Part shown: positions 5,558-8,709 of the stretch, one piece after another
How positions within the stretch are numbered: the first letter of the stretch is position 1
Layout of the letters: each line of letters opens with the position of its first letter
Assembly: GCA_022842255.1 (NCBI GenBank)
Contig: JALHPW010000180.1
Location: 1 to 8,709, forward strand
DNA length: 8,709 bases
Source of the DNA: Saprospiraceae bacterium
Lineage (GTDB): Bacteria > Bacteroidota > Bacteroidia > Chitinophagales > Saprospiraceae
Reading direction: 5' to 3'
Notes under the pieces: generated by a model
The model's input: only the letters and a program-made list of their open reading frames with translations
Databases searched by the model: none
What the model was told of the DNA's origin: nothing
Translations under genes and position numbers: made by a program

Positions 5558-7111
5558 TCAATCCGAAACGTCCTCGTCATTTTTGCTTGGCAGGTACAAC
5601 AGGCCAATCACAAAGCAAACGCCCGCGATCAGAATGGGATACCAAAGGCCCACGTATGGGTCGCCGCCAGGGTTTTCGGTTGTTTTGCTCGCGTCGAACA
5701 AGCGGGTGGCAATGAAAGGGGTCAGACCACCAAAGATGCCGTTCCCGATGTGGTAAGGCAGCGACATGGAGGTATAACGGATCCGCGTTGGGAATAATTC
5801 AACCAGGAAGGCTGCGATGGGACCATACACCATGGTCACGTAGATGATTTGGATGAACACGAGGAACATCATCATCCAAAAACCGGCAGAAGAGAGCCAG
5901 AAGGTTTTGACCGTTTCTGCTTTGGGGGCAGGTTTGGACTTGTCGGCCAACTTGACTTCCTTTTTCACGGTTTTCATGGTAGAGCCATCCGTGTAGGCTT
6001 TGACCGTGGTGGTGGTGGTGGTGGAATCACCGGCAGGATTTACCGTTACAGCGGTGCCGGTGCTGCCACGTTCGACGATTTCTGTTTTTGCCTTTGGATC
6101 GGCAATGCCGTACATCATTTTATAGATGGGGAAATAGGTCACGATTGCGAGCAACATCCCCCCGAGCATGATGGTTTTGCGGCCAATTTTGTCGGACCAG
6201 GCACCAAACACCAAAAAGAACGGTGTGGCCAACAAAATTGAAAAGCACAAAAGATACCTAACCTGTTCAAACTCCACCGACAAGGTTCGTTCGATAAAGG
6301 TTTGGGCGTAAAACTGTCCGGTGTACCAAACCACCCCTTGTCCCATGACGGCTGCAAAGAGTGCCAGCAGCACCATTTTCAGGTTTGATTTTTTGGCAAA
6401 GGATTCCTTGAGCGGGTTTGTAGAAATTTTGCCTTCCTTTTTGATTTTGGCGAATAAGGGTGATTCGGCCATTTTCAGGCGGATGTACACCGAAATGGCG
6501 ATCAGGAAAACGGAGACAATAAAGGGTATCCGCCAGCCCCAATCGTTGAAAGCCTCTACCCCGATGGATTTCCGGGTAATGAGGATGACCCCGAGCGATA
6601 AAAAGAAACCAAGGGTAGCCGTGGTTTGGATGTACGCGGTAAAATAACCCCTGCGGCCTTTTGGGGAGTGTTCGGCCACATAGGTAGCGGCGCCACCATA
6701 TTCACCCCCCAGCGCCAGGCCCTGTACAAAGCGGAGCAGCAGGATAAGTACCGGTGCCCACATGCCTATACTGGCGTAACCGGGCACGAGACCGATGGCA
6801 AACGTGGACCCGCCCATCAAGAGGAGGGTGAGCAGGAAAGTGTATTTCCGGCCAATGATGTCGCCAATACGCCCAAAAACAAGGGCGCCGAAAGGGCGGA
6901 CCACAAAACCCGCCGCAAAAGTGGCGAGGGCTGCCAAGAAGGCTGCAGTAGGGTTGTCTTGTGGGAAAAACTGTTTGGCAATGATCACGGCCATGGCTCC
7001 GTAGATGTAGAAGTCGTACCACTCAATCAGGGTACCTACAGACGAGGCCGTAATCACCTTCATCAAACCTTTGGGCTCCATGCCCTCATGCGTTGTAGAT
7101 GAACTGGTCAT
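5558..7111 (-). CDS. MFS transporter, metabolite:H+ symporter (MHS) family
   Basis: A 517-residue inner-membrane transporter of the ProP/ShiA/KgtP-like MHS family, which imports organic acids, osmolytes or similar metabolites with protons. The N-terminal ASSVGTLIEWYDFYIYG (22-38) is typical of the family. The MFS A motif is GRIGDIIGRKYT (80-91), echoed in the second half by SDKIGRKT (306-313). RFVQGLALGGEYGG (127-140), followed by YVAEHSP (144-150), is a further MHS signature. Twelve helices are expected. Between about residues 337 and 402 lies a hydrophilic insert rich in Thr, Lys and Ala with six threonines in a row (364-369); by topology it should sit in the periplasmic loop between helices 9 and 10. 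Substrate is unknown. It is the first gene of the minus-strand series, behind a 374-base gap with a candidate promoter. The start at 7111 fits the family; no Shine-Dalgarno is visible. Confidence 0.93.
   Translation of the reverse strand: MTSSSTTHEGMEPKGLMKVITASSVGTLIEWYDFYIYGAMAVIIAKQFFPQDNPTAAFLAALATFAAGFVVRPFGALVFGRIGDIIGRKYTFLLTLLLMGGSTFAIGLVPGYASIGMWAPVLILLLRFVQGLALGGEYGGAATYVAEHSPKGRRGYFTAYIQTTATLGFFLSLGVILITRKSIGVEAFNDWGWRIPFIVSVFLIAISVYIRLKMAESPLFAKIKKEGKISTNPLKESFAKKSNLKMVLLALFAAVMGQGVVWYTGQFYAQTFIERTLSVEFEQVRYLLCFSILLATPFFLVFGAWSDKIGRKTIMLGGMLLAIVTYFPIYKMMYGIADPKAKTEIVERGSTGTAVTVNPAGDSTTTTTTVKAYTDGSTMKTVKKEVKLADKSKPAPKAETVKTFWLSSAGFWMMMFLVFIQIIYVTMVYGPIAAFLVELFPTRIRYTSMSLPYHIGNGIFGGLTPFIATRLFDASKTTENPGGDPYVGLWYPILIAGVCFVIGLLYLPSKNDEDVSD
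6006..6024. repeat. Trinucleotide GTG repeat in the MFS gene
   Basis: A run of GTG/TGG triplets lies within the MFS gene and encodes its threonine run (residues 364-369). Because the unit is three bases, length changes would keep the frame and alter only the number of threonines in the insert. Confidence 0.7.
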
Positions 7112-7190
7112 AAAGTCGGTGAATGTTTAAATTTTGAACAATGACTGGAAAAGAGCATGTTGGGGTTTTGTTTCATTCTCAAGAACAGGA

Positions 7191-7198
7191 CAAATGTA
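7191..7198 (-). promoter_or_regulatory. Candidate -7 promoter box of the MFS gene
   Basis: On the minus strand the box reads TACATTTG, a full match to the Bacteroidota -7 consensus TAnnTTTG. It would give a leader of about 70 bases before the MFS ATG at 7111. No clear TTTG is seen about 19 bases further upstream, so the -33 half is weak or absent. The upstream DNA is very AT-rich. Confidence 0.45.
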
Positions 7199-7374
7199 TA
7201 TAGCTATCTGTATATGTAGTTTTATATTTTTGAAAAAACTTTTCCGGAAATGAAATATTATTTCTCCAGGCCGTGTTTTTGCGAGTAAAAATAGTTTTAA
7301 TTTTGATTTTAGCAAAAATGTAAGCTGATTTAGAATTTTATTTTGCCAAATACACCCACCCTTATCCGGGGTAA

Positions 7375-7424
7375 AATAAAAATTGGGTCGCGACCAGTTT
7401 TCTGGCTTCGACCCAATTTTTATT
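7375..7424 (-). terminator. Intrinsic terminator of the ArsR-type gene
   Basis: A perfect 16-bp inverted repeat pairs 7375-7390 with 7409-7424. The GC-rich core GGGTCG/CGACCC is flanked by A-rich and T-rich stem ends, and the loop contains a further CCAG-TTTT-CTGG mini-hairpin. Read on the minus strand, the stem ends in a T-rich tract, as in a Rho-independent terminator. It starts 61 bases after the ArsR stop codon. The symmetry means it could also stop transcription arriving on the plus strand. Confidence 0.85.
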
Positions 7425-7485
7425 CCGAAAACAATTCTTTTAAACCGCTCTTTCCGAGTATAATTCCGAAAACGTCAATTCTGGA

Positions 7486-7782
7486 TTACACAACCTTTTC
7501 CAAAACGGCCAAAAACTTAAAGTACTCATCACTGGTGAGGGAGTAGTTGCTGTTTTTCCCATCCCTGCGCACCTGTACCACCCCGCGGTCTTTGAGGATG
7601 CGCAAATGATGACTGGCTACGGCCTGCTCGATGCCGAGCCGTTCGTAGACTTCCGTCACGTTCATGGATTTTTGCTGATGCAGCATCTCAATGATCAGCA
7701 ATCGATGCGGATGGGCCACGGCGCGCAGCACCTCTGTGGCGGTTTCCAAAAATTGAAAGGTGTAGGACAATTCGGCTGGCAT
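7486..7782 (-). CDS. ArsR-family winged-helix transcriptional regulator
   Basis: A 98-residue DNA-binding regulator. The N-terminal helix and LRAVAHPHRLLIIEML (19-34) match the ArsR/SmtB opening segment. The helix-turn-helix follows, with VTEVYERLGIEQAVASHHLRI split into the first helix (42-49) and the recognition helix around 53-63, whose SHHL core is typical of the family. The wing is VVQVRRDGKNSNYSL (68-82). There is no cysteine anywhere and no ELCVCDL-type metal site, so it is probably not a classic thiol metal sensor; histidines H24, H26, H35, H58 and H59 are the only obvious soft ligands. It is transcribed divergently from the C39 ABC exporter across 208 bases, so control of that exporter or of itself is plausible. 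Its own transcript ends at the hairpin 61 bases downstream. Confidence 0.92.
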   Translation of the reverse strand: MPAELSYTFQFLETATEVLRAVAHPHRLLIIEMLHQQKSMNVTEVYERLGIEQAVASHHLRILKDRGVVQVRRDGKNSNYSLTSDEYFKFLAVLEKVV

Positions 7783-7845
7783 GATTCGGTGGTATGACTA
7801 GGGATAATTGGTAGCCCCGCTTCGGTGCAACGCAATTCCAAGGCA

Positions 7846-7853
7846 TAAAAGTA
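7846..7853 (-). promoter_or_regulatory. Candidate -7 box of the ArsR-type gene
   Basis: On the minus strand this reads TACTTTTA, seven of eight matches to TAnnTTTG, and would give a leader of about 57 bases before the ATG at 7782. No convincing -33 element is seen, so the call is weak. Confidence 0.3.
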
Positions 7854-7949
7854 AATATTGTCTACAAGGTTTTCCCCTATCCCCCCGTGAAAACACCTGA
7901 ATTGTAAATCCCCGTATTTCTGCGCTTCCTGGCCCAAAGCCCTTTCCCA

Positions 7950-7957
7950 CACTTTTG
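7950..7957 (+). promoter_or_regulatory. Candidate -7 box of the ABC exporter gene
   Basis: CACTTTTG matches seven of eight positions of the Bacteroidota -7 consensus and lies about 33 bases before the proposed TTG start. It falls in the divergent gap shared with the ArsR gene. The -33 element is not recognisable, so this is a tentative site. Confidence 0.25.
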
Positions 7958-7990
7958 TGATATCAATTTAACCAATCTATCCTCCTACCC

Positions 7991-8709
7991 TTGGGCGCTA
8001 CACATCCTTCCCCGCAGACGCATTTTACCCCTGTCAAAGACCATGAATCGGCCCTTAAATGCCTTCGTAGTGTGGCCCGCCACCACGGAAAAATCGTGTC
8101 GCTGCAAACCCTCCGCAGCAAGGAAAAAGTAAACCAGGGACCTACCAACCTGCGCAACATCGCCGAAACCGCCGAACAAATCGGCTTTCGCGCCCGCTGT
8201 GTGGAAATGGACTATGCCACCTTGGTGAAAGACACCCCATTGCCCTGCATCATCAAATGGAACGGGCATGGTTTCGTGGTGGTCTCGGCCATTGTTCAAA
8301 ACCAGATCGCCATTGGCGTGGATAAAGAGACGGTAACGGTGTCTACCAGCGAGTTTTGCAAAAACTGGCTCCCGGAAGGCGAAATGGACGGTGTGGTGTT
8401 GCTGCTGGAGGCTACCCCCGAATTTTACAACGAACCTGGCGAAGAAGAAGAAAAGCACTCTGGCAGTTTTTCCTGGCTGTATGGGTATTTGAAAAAGTAC
8501 CCCAAATTGATACGCCAGCTTTGCATCGGTATCCTAATCGGTACCGTTCTGAAATTACTGCCGCCTTTTTTGACCCAATCCATTGTAGATGTGGGCATTA
8601 ACAACAACAACATCGATTTTATCTACCTTATCCTGATCGCGCAGTTGATGTTGATGGTGGGCCGAAATTCGATGGAGGCCGTGCGGGGGTGGTTGTTGCT
8701 CCATGTGAG
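7991..8709 (+). CDS. C39-type peptidase-domain ABC exporter, N-terminal part (partial)
   Basis: The first 239 residues of a large ABC transporter of the bacteriocin/peptide exporter type; the rest of the membrane domain and the ATPase lie beyond the right edge. Residues about 17-145 are a C39 peptidase-like domain: CLRSVARHHGKIVSLQTLR (24-42), LRNIAETAEQIGFRAR (51-66), PCIIKWNGHGFVVV (85-98) and VDKET (110-114). From about 173 the membrane domain begins, with LLPPFLTQSIVDVGINN, strongly typical of Bacteroidota C39 exporters. The catalytic motif usually DCGPTCL reads ESALKCL here (S20 in place of Cys), the oxyanion Gln is missing, and the His is one place off (H93, with G94 before the aromatic). 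The domain is thus probably non-cleaving, like the C39-like domain of HlyB. The frame is closed by TGA at 7958-7960 and holds no ATG before the domain, so TTG at 7991 is the likely start. Confidence 0.88.
   Translation, partial: MGATHPSPQTHFTPVKDHESALKCLRSVARHHGKIVSLQTLRSKEKVNQGPTNLRNIAETAEQIGFRARCVEMDYATLVKDTPLPCIIKWNGHGFVVVSAIVQNQIAIGVDKETVTVSTSEFCKNWLPEGEMDGVVLLLEATPEFYNEPGEEEEKHSGSFSWLYGYLKKYPKLIRQLCIGILIGTVLKLLPPFLTQSIVDVGINNNNIDFIYLILIAQLMLMVGRNSMEAVRGWLLLHV

Larger units (their letters stand above)
7112..7485. other. Intergenic region between MFS and ArsR genes
   Basis: This 374-base, AT-rich gap has no convincing gene. It holds a candidate -7 box for the MFS gene (7191-7198), a 10-bp palindrome TTTCCGGAAA (7241-7250), the 7-mer TGTATAT twice (7195-7201 and 7209-7215), and the terminator hairpin 7375-7424. 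The palindrome and the paired 7-mers lie upstream of the -7 box and could be regulator sites for the transporter gene; this is inferred from position only. Confidence 0.6.

Noticed and set aside
6626..7102. 158-residue plus-strand frame
   Set aside because: It is antisense to the MFS gene and rich in His, Gly and Arg, as expected of an antisense shadow; no domain is visible.
7985..8458. 157-residue open frame on the minus strand
   Set aside because: It lies opposite the C39-like domain, which has clear family motifs on the plus strand; the antisense frame has low-complexity, His/Phe-rich content and no recognisable domain.

Overview
This window looks like chromosomal DNA of a Bacteroidota bacterium, probably related to Saprospiraceae or Haliscomenobacter. 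That placement is an inference from protein style and signals, not from a database search. Supporting signs are: no Shine-Dalgarno motifs before the starts, A-rich start contexts, candidate -7 boxes of the TAnnTTTG type, a symporter-histidine kinase fusion, and a C39-type ABC exporter whose membrane segment has the typical Bacteroidota form.

Layout. Positions 1-7111 hold six genes, all on the minus strand and read from right to left: an MHS-type major facilitator transporter (7111-5558), an 85-residue two-helix membrane protein (5504-5247), an outer-membrane porin-like protein (4992-3547), a 66-residue two-helix membrane protein (3414-3214), a 910-residue Na+/solute-symporter-like histidine kinase (3127-395), and the receiver domain of a response regulator (300 to beyond the left edge). 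A 374-base gap (7112-7485) follows. It holds the likely promoter of the MFS gene and a perfect 16-bp hairpin terminator for the next gene, an ArsR-type regulator (7782-7486, minus). Divergent from that regulator, across a 208-base gap, a C39-domain ABC exporter begins at about 7991 (plus) and runs off the right edge.

How the genes may work together. The minus-strand block reads as a nutrient uptake and sensing module: a porin for the outer membrane, an MHS symporter for the inner membrane, a transporter-derived sensor kinase of the CbrA/CrbS type (with a STAC-like linker), and its response regulator, plus two tiny membrane proteins that may be accessory subunits. The substrate cannot be read from sequence; a small carboxylate such as acetate or an amino acid is a guess from the known roles of CrbS and CbrA. 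The right-hand block is a separate regulator/exporter pair.

Most worth a second look: the exporter's C39 domain lacks the catalytic cysteine motif; a G-quadruplex-capable, TTTAGGG-like repeat and inverted-repeat block sits directly before the 66-residue gene; the MFS transporter carries a Thr/Lys-rich hydrophilic insert; and the porin gene has a hairpin-rich 254-base leader. No tRNA, rRNA, insertion sequence or CRISPR array was seen.
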